A stretch of DNA of 33,854 nt from a bacterium (GCA_030646955.1 JAUSKM010000001.1:1-33854); one strand, 5' to 3'. Shown: positions 15,398 through 23,097, counted from the stretch's first letter. Notes: generated by a model from the letters alone, not told the origin. Translations and numbers: made by a program.

Positions 15398-16090
15398 CTA
15401 CTTGCCGGAGATGTCCTTGCGAAGCCGATCGAGGAACTTCGCGGCATGCTCCTTGCCGCCGAGGCCGAACGCGAGACCAGCGCCGATCGCAACCATCGCG
15501 ACGAAGCCCTGCACGATCGTGTTGAGCAGCACGGTGCCGATGTTGAGCTGATCGAGGGCCACAAAGATGCTGAAGACCATGATGGCCCACTTTGCGATGC
15601 CCGCGACGAAATGCGGGCTGAGCAACCCCGTGCTCTTCACCGCATTGCCAACAACTTTGTACACGAACTCCGCGGTGATGAGACCAGCCGCGAGGATCAC
15701 GACCGCCACGAGCACCTGCGGGATGTAGAGCGCAACGCTCGAGAGGAACGCCGTCACTTGTCCCCAGCCAAGGATGTCCGCCGCAGCGATGAGGAAGGCG
15801 ATGATGAGGAACCACTTCACGAGCCAACCAACGAGACGCGCGAGCGAGAAATCGACGTCCGCCTTTTCGAACACCTTGTGCACGTTCAGGCGCTCGATGA
15901 GCTTGTCAACCTGGGTAAAATCAATGATGCGCCGGGCAACGTTCCCGAGCGCAGCAGCGATCACCCAGCCAACCACAAACACAATGAGCGCTCCGAGCAA
16001 CCGCGGAAGGAATACCGCAGCACTCAACCAAAGATCCTGGAGCGACGAAAGCAAAACGTCACCCCATGCAGATACGTTGGAGTCAGGCAT
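15398..16090 (-). CDS. Conserved TM-helix (MscS/CmpX-related) membrane protein
   Basis: A 230-residue membrane protein with four or five hydrophobic helices (residues about 25-50, 80-105, 115-145, 165-190, 195-215). It has the repeated TM-helix pattern LLGALIVFVVGWVIAAALG...ARRIIDF and the C-terminal GAGLAFGLGGKEHAAKFLDRL, both found in the small 'conserved TM helix' proteins related to mechanosensitive channels. The MscS beta domain is missing, so channel activity is uncertain. ATG 16090 (MPDSNVSAWG) is preferred over TTG 16102. GATAAT lies 4 bases upstream of this ATG, so a leaderless mRNA is possible. It is transcribed alone and ends at a strong terminator. Confidence 0.85.
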   Translation of the reverse strand: MPDSNVSAWGDVLLSSLQDLWLSAAVFLPRLLGALIVFVVGWVIAAALGNVARRIIDFTQVDKLIERLNVHKVFEKADVDFSLARLVGWLVKWFLIIAFLIAAADILGWGQVTAFLSSVALYIPQVLVAVVILAAGLITAEFVYKVVGNAVKSTGLLSPHFVAGIAKWAIMVFSIFVALDQLNIGTVLLNTIVQGFVAMVAIGAGLAFGLGGKEHAAKFLDRLRKDISGK

Positions 16091-16258
16091 GTGAATTATC
16101 AATGTTATTTTCTACGACCCAACCGACCGACCGAACATCGGAATGTACACGACCTTTGTGGATATTCTCAATACCAGTATACCATCCCATCGCATTTTCC
16201 TGCAGGATCGTTATCCACATTGGGAAGCTGCAGGCCAGAAGATCAAAATTCGCGAACG

Positions 16259-16284
16259 AGGAGCTAGGAGCCAGCAGCTCTTGT
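16259..16284. repeat. AGCT-rich dispersed repeat at the end of tsaB
   Basis: GAGCTAGGAGCCAGCAGCTC matches the repeat at 10795-10813 with one change in the core. It supplies the TAG stop (16264-16266) and the last codons of the short tsaB. Confidence 0.6.
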
Positions 16285-16686
16285 GATGGTTGGTGGTGCG
16301 CCGTACTCCGGCTGCGCGATGCGGACGCGACGGCCGTGAACGGTGAGCGGAACACCCAATGCCCACGCGAGCGCGTTGGCAGTAACCACGCCAAGCCGCA
16401 CCGCGCTGAAGCGCCCGGGGCCTGGTACCACCGCGATCTCCGCGATATCTGTGACACGGCATCCCACAATGGCGCACGCGCGATGCATCGCGGTGAGGAG
16501 CACGCCGGGGCGCTGCGATGCTCCGCCGAGCGCAAATGTTCGCGACACCGGTGCTCCGGCTCGCGGACGCTCGACACGCACCATGCCGCGCGCGCCCGTC
16601 GTGTCAATCTCGAGCGAGCATCGCCGCTTCCGCCGCGGGGGTGAGCTCGTCAACGACGCTAATCTTATTGCCTTCGAGGATGTCAT
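16264..16686 (-). CDS. tsaB: Short TsaB-like protein (tRNA t6A biosynthesis), C-terminal half missing
   Basis: TsaB pairs with TsaD and TsaE to make threonylcarbamoyl-adenosine at position 37 of ANN-decoding tRNAs. Seen here are the first strand SLEIDTTGARG (about residues 24-33) and the family motif VPGPGRFSAVRLGVVTANALAWALGVPL (residues 87-113, dimer interface). Normal TsaB has about 220 residues; this frame ends at about 140, inside a dispersed repeat, so the second ASKHA lobe is absent. The start is unclear: ATG 16686 or TTG 16653. The first strand begins only about 20 codons later, within the end of the upstream gene, so the two genes overlap. It could be a working N-lobe or a decaying gene. 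Confidence 0.7.
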   Translation of the reverse strand: MTSSKAIRLASLTSSPPRRKRRCSLEIDTTGARGMVRVERPRAGAPVSRTFALGGASQRPGVLLTAMHRACAIVGCRVTDIAEIAVVPGPGRFSAVRLGVVTANALAWALGVPLTVHGRRVRIAQPEYGAPPTITRAAGS

Positions 16687-17224
16687 ACAGGAACCGGTCC
16701 CCGATGCCCTTCCGGTAGTTAAATTCACGAACGGTCATAACGGTGTAATTCACCGTCCTGCCGATCTCGCGCTCAAACTGACGCATGAGCCGCGTCAGGC
16801 GATCGCGCTTCACCGCGCCAACCAGGAACACATCAATCGGCGCTTCTGCCTCACCAAGGAACAAGCCGAGCAGCGCGAAGTACCGCAGCGTCCCCAGTTC
16901 CGTCACGCGGCGCTTGAACTCCGCCTCCAGGAGAAACTGCGATTTCATGACGAGCGAGCGCAACTCTTGCACCAAGAAGAATCCTTCATCAATCCGATAG
17001 TACCGCCGCTGCCGAGTCCGCAGCCCATCTTCGAGTGGCGCCGGCGCCTCCGCACCCGTGATGATTCCTAGCTGCTCCAGGTTCTCCAGCTCGCGACGAA
17101 CCGCGTGGATCTGGCCGCCAATGCGCCGGGAAATCTCACGAACATAGAAACTCCCGCTGGGATTTCCCAGGAAGAGCTGGAGGAGCTTGACGCGGGTTTT
17201 GGACCCGAAGAGGTGTTCAAGCAT
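16604..17224 (-). CDS. Winged-helix DNA-binding protein, likely transcriptional regulator
   Basis: A 206-residue protein. The N-terminus MLEHLFGSKTRVKLLQLFLGNPSGSFYVREISRRIGGQIHAVRRELENLEQLGIIT is a winged helix of the MarR/ArsR-like class. The rest (FFLVQELRSLVMKSQFLLEAEF, then RYFALLGLFLGEAEAPIDVFLVGAVKRDRLTRLM) has a nucleotidyltransferase-like beta-alpha pattern seen in winged-helix proteins of this sort. Catalytic acids are not evident: PIDVFLVG occupies the place of a GSxxD loop. ATG 17224 is chosen; the frame runs back to 17299 without homologous sequence. The 3' end overlaps the tsaB-like gene, so they are probably co-transcribed. Its target is unknown. Confidence 0.7.
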   Translation of the reverse strand: MLEHLFGSKTRVKLLQLFLGNPSGSFYVREISRRIGGQIHAVRRELENLEQLGIITGAEAPAPLEDGLRTRQRRYYRIDEGFFLVQELRSLVMKSQFLLEAEFKRRVTELGTLRYFALLGLFLGEAEAPIDVFLVGAVKRDRLTRLMRQFEREIGRTVNYTVMTVREFNYRKGIGDRFLYDILEGNKISVVDELTPAAEAAMLARD

Positions 17225-17381
17225 ACGCCGCCGCAAGCATGCACACGGTACGAACGCTACCCAATACGATATACTGATTCCATGGTGTGTGCAAATCATG
17301 TGTTCGCACCCCCGTCGGCCGATTCACGCCCGCGCACCATCGTGATTCGGACCGACACTCCTCCGCGCATCGCGCGGCGCT
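17225..17381. promoter_or_regulatory. Divergent promoter region
   Basis: This gap separates a minus-strand regulator from a plus-strand membrane protein. TATACT (17270-17275) is a fair -10 for the plus gene but lacks a good -35. On the minus strand TTGCAC and TATATC are spaced 15 bases apart. Neither assignment is strong. Confidence 0.3.
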
Positions 17382-19736
17382 ATGTCATCAGTGCTACTCA
17401 TGCACACTGCCGCGGAGCACCAGCACGCGGCCTCCATCTCGCAACCCATTGCGCTCCTGACACCGCGCCGCGCGCGGTTCTTCGCGCTGCTTGCACCTGT
17501 CGGAGATCATCAGAGCGCCGCCACGAGTGCATACCTCGACCGCATCGTCACCACCATGGAGAACATCGCGGGAGCCAACGACCTCCTCACTGCCGCGGAT
17601 GGCGGACGCAACGCCGGGGATCCTGAGGCATGGTTTGCCGCGTACGTCCAACGTATCCACGCGGCACTTGCGGAGCACGGTCCCGAGGGGAAGCAGCGTC
17701 GCGCATTCCCGATGCACGCCGTCATCGGCATCACCTACCACGCCCAGGGGCGCCGAGCGATCACGGTTGCCGCTGCGGGCGGCATGCACGTCCGCCTTGC
17801 GGCGCGGAACGCGCACGGCAACGTCGCAATCGGCGACATCATCACACCAGAAGCGCCAACGGTACCACTCCACTTCGCGCACGCGATGTCCGGCTTCTTA
17901 GGACCGCACGACGCGCTCCTCGTTGGCGCTGCGGCCGCGCACGAGGTGCTGGATGATACAATCGTGCGGCGCGCGCTCGCACGACAAACCATGAGCGATG
18001 CAGCCGCGCGCATCCAGCAGGCATTGCGCGATGCGACGGTACCGGGAACGCTCCTCGTGGTCTGTGGTTCTTCCACAAAACCCGCTGATCACTCGCAGGC
18101 GTCCATGGAATCCTTCATCCAAACCGCTGCGCTCACGGAGGGCTTCCTGACACCTCGCCTTGGTCCCTCGCTGCGCCGATATTTTGTCAACGCGCGGCGC
18201 ACGGGCACCATGATTGCCGCAGCGACAGTGCGCCCGCGCCGGAGGCACCGCGGCAGCCGTCGCGCTGCGGCCCCGCGTCGCATCCTGCCGGCAATCGTAC
18301 AGGCGATCCGGTTTGCATTCCAAACGGTCCGCGTCGCCGTCACGAGCACGCTCGCGCTCGTAGCCGACGCGGTGCGCCTCATTGGCATTGGTACGATTCG
18401 CACCATCCGCGGTGCGCAGCAGCTCCGGGCTACAGTACGGGAGCTCCCCGCAGTGGCACGCGGGCACGCGGCCGCTCACGAGAACGATGCAGCACCCGCA
18501 ACGGCCGCCGCGCGGGCTCGCGACATTATCGGCAACCTCCAAATCATGGTCCCCACCCCGGCACACACGCGAGACGCCGTGATGCATGCAGTGCGATCCG
18601 CACGCACGCAATACCGCGCACTCCCCCGTCAATCCCAGTACCTCCTGGTACTCGCCGTCGGCTTTGGGCTCCTTTTTACTGCATCTACCTTCGCGCTCTG
18701 GCGCCGCAACATCGCCGAGGCAGATATTGCGTCGTACAACGCGCTCATCGGACGCATCGAGGAACTCCGGTCTGTTGCGGAGGCGCGGCTGCTCTTCGGC
18801 GATCGTGACGAGGCACGTGGTGCATTCGTGGACGCTACAGCGCTCGCCGCATCGCTTCCCCATGACTCACGCGCACGCCGCGAACGTGCGGCGCGGCTGG
18901 AAGAAGAACTCACATCATCGCTGGACCGCGCGCGGCTCCTCACGCGAATCGAGCAACCGCTCGCCGTGGCCGCATCCGGCGCGCTTCCGTTTACCACAAT
19001 CCGCAGTACAACCGTCATCGGAAACGTGCTCGTCGCCATAGCACCTGATGCAACGCAGGTCGTCACGATCGAACCAAAAACGGGAGCAATCACTGCACAG
19101 CGCGTGGTTCCCGTCCCGCAGCTCGCCAACGATTTCCGTGTCCTCCCATTCGATGATCGTTCGATACTCCTCATTGATCGCAATGCCGAAATCGCACTCG
19201 TGAATGCGCGTACCGGCGCCATGACGTCCGCATCCATCGCATCGCCGCCCGCAGCAATTCGCGATGCCGCTCTCTTCCAGCAGCGGCTCTACCTCCTCCA
19301 TGAGGACGGCTCTATCACGCGACATCTGCGGACAGCCGGAGGATTTGGCACTGGAACAAGCTGGCTCCGCGCATCCGATGCTACCGCGCTCCACGAGAAA
19401 CTCTTCGTCAACGGTGCGGCGTACGCGGCAACGCGCAGCGGCGATCTCGCACAGTACCTCGCAGGCCGCCGAAGCGATATCGATTTTGCACCGCACATTG
19501 ATCCGCCGCTCCGAAGCACCCCGCTGATTGCTGGCGCAGCCGATGCAGAGATCTTGTACCTTGGCGTGCCGACGGATGGCCGCATCATCGCGCTCCGCGA
19601 CGACGGCCGATTGGTCGGACAGCTCCAGTCCGATGCATTCATCGGCATGTCCGCACTCGCGCTCGCACATGATAGCGCCTCGCTCTTCATCCTCGCCAAC
19701 GACACCATCTACGCCGCAATTCCGCCAACGGAGTAA
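17382..19736 (+). CDS. Large membrane protein: PP2C-like N-terminal domain, one TM helix, propeller-like C-terminus
   Basis: A 784-residue protein. Residues 1-230 show a PP2C/SpoIIE-like order of strands and helices (RARFFALLAPVGDHQSA, then ITVAAAGGMHVRLAARN, GPHDALLVGAA and AARIQQALRDATVPGTLLVVCG). The metal-binding aspartates of active phosphatases are not clear, so it may be a pseudo-phosphatase. A basic linker (RPRRRHRGSRRAAAPRR) and amphipathic helices follow. One membrane helix lies at about 421-441 (QYLVLAVGFGLLFTASTFALW), then a helical stalk. A beta-rich region (about 520-784), with repeats like DRSILLIDRNAEIALVNARTG and DAEILYLGVPTDGRIIALRDDG, looks like a PQQ/WD-type propeller. That places the propeller outside the cell. 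It ends at a strong terminator. The function is unknown. Confidence 0.75.
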   Translation: MSSVLLMHTAAEHQHAASISQPIALLTPRRARFFALLAPVGDHQSAATSAYLDRIVTTMENIAGANDLLTAADGGRNAGDPEAWFAAYVQRIHAALAEHGPEGKQRRAFPMHAVIGITYHAQGRRAITVAAAGGMHVRLAARNAHGNVAIGDIITPEAPTVPLHFAHAMSGFLGPHDALLVGAAAAHEVLDDTIVRRALARQTMSDAAARIQQALRDATVPGTLLVVCGSSTKPADHSQASMESFIQTAALTEGFLTPRLGPSLRRYFVNARRTGTMIAAATVRPRRRHRGSRRAAAPRRILPAIVQAIRFAFQTVRVAVTSTLALVADAVRLIGIGTIRTIRGAQQLRATVRELPAVARGHAAAHENDAAPATAAARARDIIGNLQIMVPTPAHTRDAVMHAVRSARTQYRALPRQSQYLLVLAVGFGLLFTASTFALWRRNIAEADIASYNALIGRIEELRSVAEARLLFGDRDEARGAFVDATALAASLPHDSRARRERAARLEEELTSSLDRARLLTRIEQPLAVAASGALPFTTIRSTTVIGNVLVAIAPDATQVVTIEPKTGAITAQRVVPVPQLANDFRVLPFDDRSILLIDRNAEIALVNARTGAMTSASIASPPAAIRDAALFQQRLYLLHEDGSITRHLRTAGGFGTGTSWLRASDATALHEKLFVNGAAYAATRSGDLAQYLAGRRSDIDFAPHIDPPLRSTPLIAGAADAEILYLGVPTDGRIIALRDDGRLVGQLQSDAFIGMSALALAHDSASLFILANDTIYAAIPPTE

Positions 19737-19758
19737 CGCGTAATGAGAAGGAACGCAA

Positions 19759-19796
19759 CACTCGGATCCGGCAGGTGCCGGATCCGAGTGTTTTTC
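19759..19796 (+). terminator. Intrinsic terminator of the large membrane protein gene
   Basis: CACTCGGATCCGGCA (19759-19773) pairs perfectly with TGCCGGATCCGAGTG (19776-19790), followed by TTTTTC. Confidence 0.92.
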
Positions 19797-19809
19797 CGTT
19801 TGCGTGCGA

Positions 19810-19881
19810 CCCCTCGACTCACTGCGCTCGATGGGGATCATCGCACCGACAAGGCATCCCTTGCTGCTATTCCGGTGCGAT
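19810..19881. repeat. Paired inverted repeats downstream of rplL
   Basis: CCCCTCGA (19810-19817) faces TCGATGGGG (19828-19836). Next to it ATCGCACCG (19840-19848) faces CGGTGCGAT (19873-19881), which touches the rplL stop. These could form the 3' end hairpin of the rplL transcript, but no U-tract follows. Confidence 0.45.
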
Positions 19882-20303
19882 TACTTGAACGTCACCTTCG
19901 CGCCGGCGGCTTCGAGCTGCTTCTTCCACTCGTCTGCAACGCCCTTGGCAACGCCCTCCTTGATGATCTTGGGAGCGGCATCCACCATGTCCTTCGCGTC
20001 CTTGAGGCCGATCTCCATGAGCGAGCGGATGGCCTTGATGACATCGATCTTCTTGTCGCCTGTGGCCGTGAGCTCCACGTTCACTTCGGTCACCTCTTCG
20101 GCGGCACCTGCGTCAGCACCTGCGGCCGGAGCAGCCATCATGGCCATCGGCGCTGCGGCCGACACGCCAAACTTCTCCTCAAGCACCTTCACAAGCTCTG
20201 CGAGGTCGAGCACCGTCATCTTCTCGATCGTGCCCACGAGGTCCTTGAACTTCGCCGGAACTTCAACTTCCTTCTTCTCGTCCACTGCGGTTTCGTCTGC
20301 CAT
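19881..20303 (-). CDS. rplL: 50S ribosomal protein L7/L12
   Basis: A 140-residue stalk protein that recruits translation GTPases to the ribosome. The N-terminal dimerisation domain ([24 protein letters not shown]) is followed by an Ala-rich hinge ([19 protein letters not shown]). The C-terminal factor-binding domain is canonical ([46 protein letters not shown]). It is about 15 residues longer than E. coli L7/L12, at the N-terminus ([19 protein letters not shown]). ATG 20303 has AAAGGA about 10 bases upstream. It follows rplJ by 22 bases, the standard L10-L12 operon. Confidence 0.98.
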   Translation of the reverse strand: MADETAVDEKKEVEVPAKFKDLVGTIEKMTVLDLAELVKVLEEKFGVSAAAPMAMMAAPAAGADAGAAEEVTEVNVELTATGDKKIDVIKAIRSLMEIGLKDAKDMVDAAPKIIKEGVAKGVADEWKKQLEAAGAKVTFK

Positions 20304-20325
20304 ACATGCAACGTCCTTTAATTTC

Positions 20326-20865
20326 TTAGACACCCCCGCGCTGCCGCTGAATCGCGGCAAGCACGCCAACCAAATTGCGATGATTGCCCTGGAGCACTCC
20401 TACGAGGCCGCGGAGCGGGGCTGCGATGGAACCAACCGCCTTCGCAATGAGCTCGTTGCGGCTCGGGAGATCACCCAGCGTACGGACGCCTGCCACATCC
20501 ACGGCGGTCATGGCACCCTGTTCGCGCATGAATCCACCCAGCACTTTGAACGCATCGTGCGCCTTCGCAAAGGTCTTTGCGAGCTTCGCGGGAGCGACCG
20601 CATCAGAAAACCCGAAGAGCACGGAGAGCGCACCATCGATGCGCATGGCGTCCGCAGGCATGTTCCGCGCAGTAACTGCGCGATTGAAGAGCGTCTTTTT
20701 CACCACGAGGTACTCGCAGCCGTTCTGACGCGCCGCAATGCGCAACTCCTCCAACGCATGCACATCGCACCCCGTGAAGTCCGCAAAGACCGCTCCCTGC
20801 ATCTTCTCCAGGCGCTCCTCCATACCCGCAATCATCGCCTGCTTCTGTCCTTTCGTCTTTGGCAT
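20326..20865 (-). CDS. rplJ: 50S ribosomal protein L10
   Basis: A 179-residue protein that anchors L7/L12 dimers to 23S rRNA and represses its own operon by binding the mRNA leader. The N-terminus [46 protein letters not shown] and the following [15 protein letters not shown] match the family. The C-terminal part has [28 protein letters not shown], including the usual L12-contact helix. The start codon comes 11 bases after an attenuator-like hairpin in the leader. The usual upstream rplK-rplA pair is absent from the window, so the stalk genes form their own transcription unit here. Confidence 0.98.
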   Translation of the reverse strand: MPKTKGQKQAMIAGMEERLEKMQGAVFADFTGCDVHALEELRIAARQNGCEYLVVKKTLFNRAVTARNMPADAMRIDGALSVLFGFSDAVAPAKLAKTFAKAHDAFKVLGGFMREQGAMTAVDVAGVRTLGDLPSRNELIAKAVGSIAAPLRGLVGVLQGNHRNLVGVLAAIQRQRGGV

Positions 20866-20988
20866 ACAACAGAAAACACTTGCCCGCCAGCAAGTGCAAA
20901 CCTCGACCTATCCCGGAAATCCGGGGGGTGCTTGCCTCTGCAGCATATTAAGGGCATTGTGGGGCGCCCCGCTGCTTTCTCTGGCGAT
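20866..20988 (-). promoter_or_regulatory. L10 leader (autoregulatory mRNA element) with attenuator hairpin
   Basis: The leader contains AGAAAGCAGCGGGG, later CTTAATATGCTGCAGAGG; the arms GCAGC and GCTGC pair. This resembles the conserved L10-binding element (CTTAAT...CTGCCGAGG in other bacteria). It is followed by CCCCGGATTTCCGGGATAGGTCGAGG. At the 3' end CACTTGC-TGGCGG-GCAAGTG (20896-20877) and TTTTCT form an intrinsic terminator immediately before rplJ. Known L10 leaders repress rplJ-rplL when L10 is in excess. Confidence 0.75.
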
Positions 20989-20994
20989 ACCACG

Positions 20995-21024
20995 ACTATA
21001 CGCGTCCAATCAAGGTACTGTCAA
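20995..21024 (-). promoter_or_regulatory. Promoter of rplJ-rplL
   Basis: TTGACA (21024-21019), an 18-base spacer and TATAGT (21000-20995). Transcription would start near 20988, giving a leader of about 120 bases. Confidence 0.8.
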
Positions 21025-21049
21025 GAAGACGTACACCTGCCGAACACAG

Positions 21050-21089
21050 AGCAAAAAGAGTACGCCCCCGACCGGTGTCGGTCGGGGGC
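21050..21089 (-). terminator. Intrinsic terminator of the coiled-coil/HhH gene
   Basis: On the minus strand GCCCCCGACC pairs with GGTCGGGGGC across a 6-base loop (21064-21089), followed by GTACTCTTTTTG. It separates this gene from the rplJ promoter. Confidence 0.88.
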
Positions 21090-21117
21090 GGATGGAACGA
21101 GAGGCGTCTGAGCACCT

Positions 21118-22086
21118 TCATGCACCTCTTCGGCGCACGAGCGCGTGGTGGATCTCATCCGCGCGCTTGGCGGCGATCCCGGGAATGCGCGTGAGATCCT
21201 CCCCGGAGCGTCGCAGCTGACCGATGCGGTGGATATCCGCCTTCCGCAGCACCTTCTCCGTGGTGGAACCCAGCTGGAGGACGCTGATGTCGTCACCGTC
21301 GCCCTCCGCGTACTGCGGATCAATGAGATCGAGCAGCTCCTCGATGGGCTGCTCGGTTGCGCGACGGCGGATCTCCACGGAGGGAGCGACCACCGTGCGA
21401 CGGCGGAGATCGCGCAGCATCTCGATAGTGACCGGCTCACCACCGGTGTCGAGCAGCAGTCCTTCCAACGCCGCCTTTTCGACCGCGCCGTACGACACCT
21501 TGAGGAACTGCGTTGCCCGCGCGATGCCCACCAGCTGGATGAGCTGGTCCACCGTCAAGCTGTAGCGCGGGTTGTCCTTGAGGAACGCGTAGAGCGACCC
21601 GTCGTCAAACCACGCGAGGTACCGCTTGAGCACGTCGTCGCTGTGGAGCCATCCCTTCGGATGCGCCTGAACGAACGTCCGGAGATCCTCCGCGAGCTCA
21701 TTCTCGCGCTTCTCGAGGAGCGCGATTGTTGCACGGATACCCTCCAGCTCCGCAATCCGCACGCCCACGATGCGATCGCCCGCATCCGTCCCCGCCGCCT
21801 GGTCGAGCGCAAGCTGCTTGCCCTTGACGTACGCCTCATATGCATCGCGCAGGCTCTGCGCTGCCAACGCAAACTGGTGCTCGCTCTCGAGCGCCGCGAG
21901 ATCCGCCTCGACACCCTTGATCTCCCGATCGTGCAACCCCACCGCTGCCGTCGCTTCCCTGAAAATCTGGAGATTCTTAGCCCGCAAACGCTTCTTCTGC
22001 CTGGACCGCTCGGCTCGCAACACGCGAATCTTCTCGCGCAGCTCCCCCATCTGCTGATCCAGTACTTCCAATCTTCCTGCGTCCAT
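21118..22086 (-). CDS. Coiled-coil protein with C-terminal helix-hairpin-helix (RpoA-CTD-like) domain
   Basis: A 322-residue protein I cannot name. Residues 1-65 and 120-145 are predicted coiled coil by heptad pattern (LDQQMGELREKIRVLRAERSRQKKRLRAKNLQ). A middle region (PKGWLHSDDVLKRYLAWFDD...YSLTVDQLIQLVGIARATQFLK) is unfamiliar. The last 50 residues read STTEKVLRKADIHRIGQLRRSGEDLTRIPGIAAKRADEI, a tandem HhH like the C-terminal domain of RNA polymerase alpha, which binds DNA or activators. ATG 22086 is fixed by GAGGAGG 6 bases upstream; the frame opens further back without homology. A role in transcription or DNA maintenance is inference. It has its own terminator at 21064. Confidence 0.7.
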   Translation of the reverse strand: MDAGRLEVLDQQMGELREKIRVLRAERSRQKKRLRAKNLQIFREATAAVGLHDREIKGVEADLAALESEHQFALAAQSLRDAYEAYVKGKQLALDQAAGTDAGDRIVGVRIAELEGIRATIALLEKRENELAEDLRTFVQAHPKGWLHSDDVLKRYLAWFDDGSLYAFLKDNPRYSLTVDQLIQLVGIARATQFLKVSYGAVEKAALEGLLLDTGGEPVTIEMLRDLRRRTVVAPSVEIRRRATEQPIEELLDLIDPQYAEGDGDDISVLQLGSTTEKVLRKADIHRIGQLRRSGEDLTRIPGIAAKRADEIHHALVRRRGA

Positions 22087-22114
22087 CGCTTCCTCCTCGC
22101 ATGACCTAAAATGA

Positions 22115-22143
22115 AAAGAGCGCCCCCGTGGGGCCGCCTCTTT
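22115..22143 (-). terminator. Terminator-like hairpin ahead of the coiled-coil/HhH gene
   Basis: On the minus strand AAAGAG-GCGG-CCCC pairs with GGGG-GCG-CTCTTT, then CATTTT. It may end the exonuclease/xse transcript. A weak TTGACG (22170-22165) lies just upstream, so the hairpin could instead be in the leader of the next gene and act as an attenuator. Confidence 0.6.
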
Positions 22144-22191
22144 CGTATCATGCCGCCCGCACGCCGTCAAGCACAACAAAAAATACTCCCT

Positions 22192-22272
22192 TCAACTTCT
22201 TCGTCGAGCGTTGCCGTTTTTTTGAATGCGCTCGGCAATGCTTAGGAGTTCCTCTTGCGTTAGGTGTGACAT
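22192..22272 (-). CDS. Possible 26-residue micro-ORF coupled to the exonuclease gene
   Basis: ATG 22272 lies 2 bases after the exonuclease-WYL stop, in the run TGATGATG. The peptide is MSHLTQEELLSIAERIQ followed by KNGNARRRS: a helix with a basic tail. No homology is known to me. Tight coupling and a helix-like composition are the only support. Confidence 0.25.
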   Translation of the reverse strand: MSHLTQEELLSIAERIQKNGNARRRS

Positions 22273-22274
22273 CA

Positions 22275-23093
22275 TCAAAAGAGCGCGTGTTGCCCCACGC
22301 GGTGCTCGTCCGCCATCACTTCATCCAGCACAACAACATCCGTGATGCGATCGATCGCAAAACGACGGATGTCCTGCCGGAGATGGCAGAACGCATCTAG
22401 GACATCCCCGTGGATGCCGCGAATATCCAGCTTGCGACGATTGCGGTGCCCGTCGCCGGTTGCGTCTACGGTGGAGACGTACTCAATCTCCACGCGCTTG
22501 CCCTCGCGGTGCGCTCGCTCCAGCCGTACGCGGAGATCGGTCGCAGCCGTCGCGTTACTTCCCCATGCCACGGGCACGGCGCGCTTGGACCCGTCCTTGC
22601 CCATGAAGAACACCTGCCCATGCTCGCGCCCGTATTCCCAGAGCTGCTTGGTGAGCCGCACGTCATCTAAGCAGTAGCGCTTCACCTTCTCAATCTCGCC
22701 CTGGCGGAACCAACGAACCGCCTGAAGCCCATCGCCGGATTTCTTAAGCCCGAACGTGGCCTCCGCGCACGCGTCCAATCCGATACGGTGCCCCAACACG
22801 CGCTCGAGATGGCGCATGAGGTCCAGCGATGGCACCTTCGCAGTGTCGAACGGAAGGTATGGCTGAATTACCGGCAGGTCAAAGTGCTCGCCGTTGAACG
22901 TGACCACGCAGTCCGCCTGCTTGAGGAGCTGCCCAAACTGCAGCACCTCGTGCTCCTCGATCGCGCGGTACTCGTCCGTTGCCGAGTCCCAGTACCCGAT
23001 GACGGACACACCCAGCAGATGCCGATTGTGCGCACCGCCCACCTCCGCAAATTCCTTCTTGGTTTCCACGTCGAATACGATGGTGCGCTGCAT
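22275..23093 (-). CDS. RNase H-like 3'-5' exonuclease fused to a WYL domain
   Basis: A 272-residue two-domain protein. Residues 1-170 form a DEDD/YprB-type exonuclease: Exo I IVFDVETK (Asp8, Glu10), Exo II VVTFNGEHFDLPVI (Asp after HF), and Exo III YCLDDVRLTKQLWEYG. The C-terminal 80 residues look like a WYL sensor: RLERAHREGKRVEIEYVS, then RKLDIRGIHGDVLDAFCHLRQDIRRFAIDRITDVVVLDE. WYL domains bind nucleic acid or nucleotides and regulate defence and DNA-repair genes. Finding one fused to an exonuclease without an HTH is unusual. ATG 23093 (MQRTIVFDVETKK) fits family N-termini; ATG 23105 overlaps the xseB stop. It is probably co-transcribed with xseB. Confidence 0.8.
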   Translation of the reverse strand: MQRTIVFDVETKKEFAEVGGAHNRHLLGVSVIGYWDSATDEYRAIEEHEVLQFGQLLKQADCVVTFNGEHFDLPVIQPYLPFDTAKVPSLDLMRHLERVLGHRIGLDACAEATFGLKKSGDGLQAVRWFRQGEIEKVKRYCLDDVRLTKQLWEYGREHGQVFFMGKDGSKRAVPVAWGSNATAATDLRVRLERAHREGKRVEIEYVSTVDATGDGHRNRRKLDIRGIHGDVLDAFCHLRQDIRRFAIDRITDVVVLDEVMADEHRVGQHALF

Positions 23094-23097
23094 ACCA

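Noticed and set aside
14585-16267. 560-residue plus-strand frame opposite the GT2 and TM-helix genes
   Set aside because: It crosses a terminator and two real genes; its charged, low-complexity composition shows no recognised domain.
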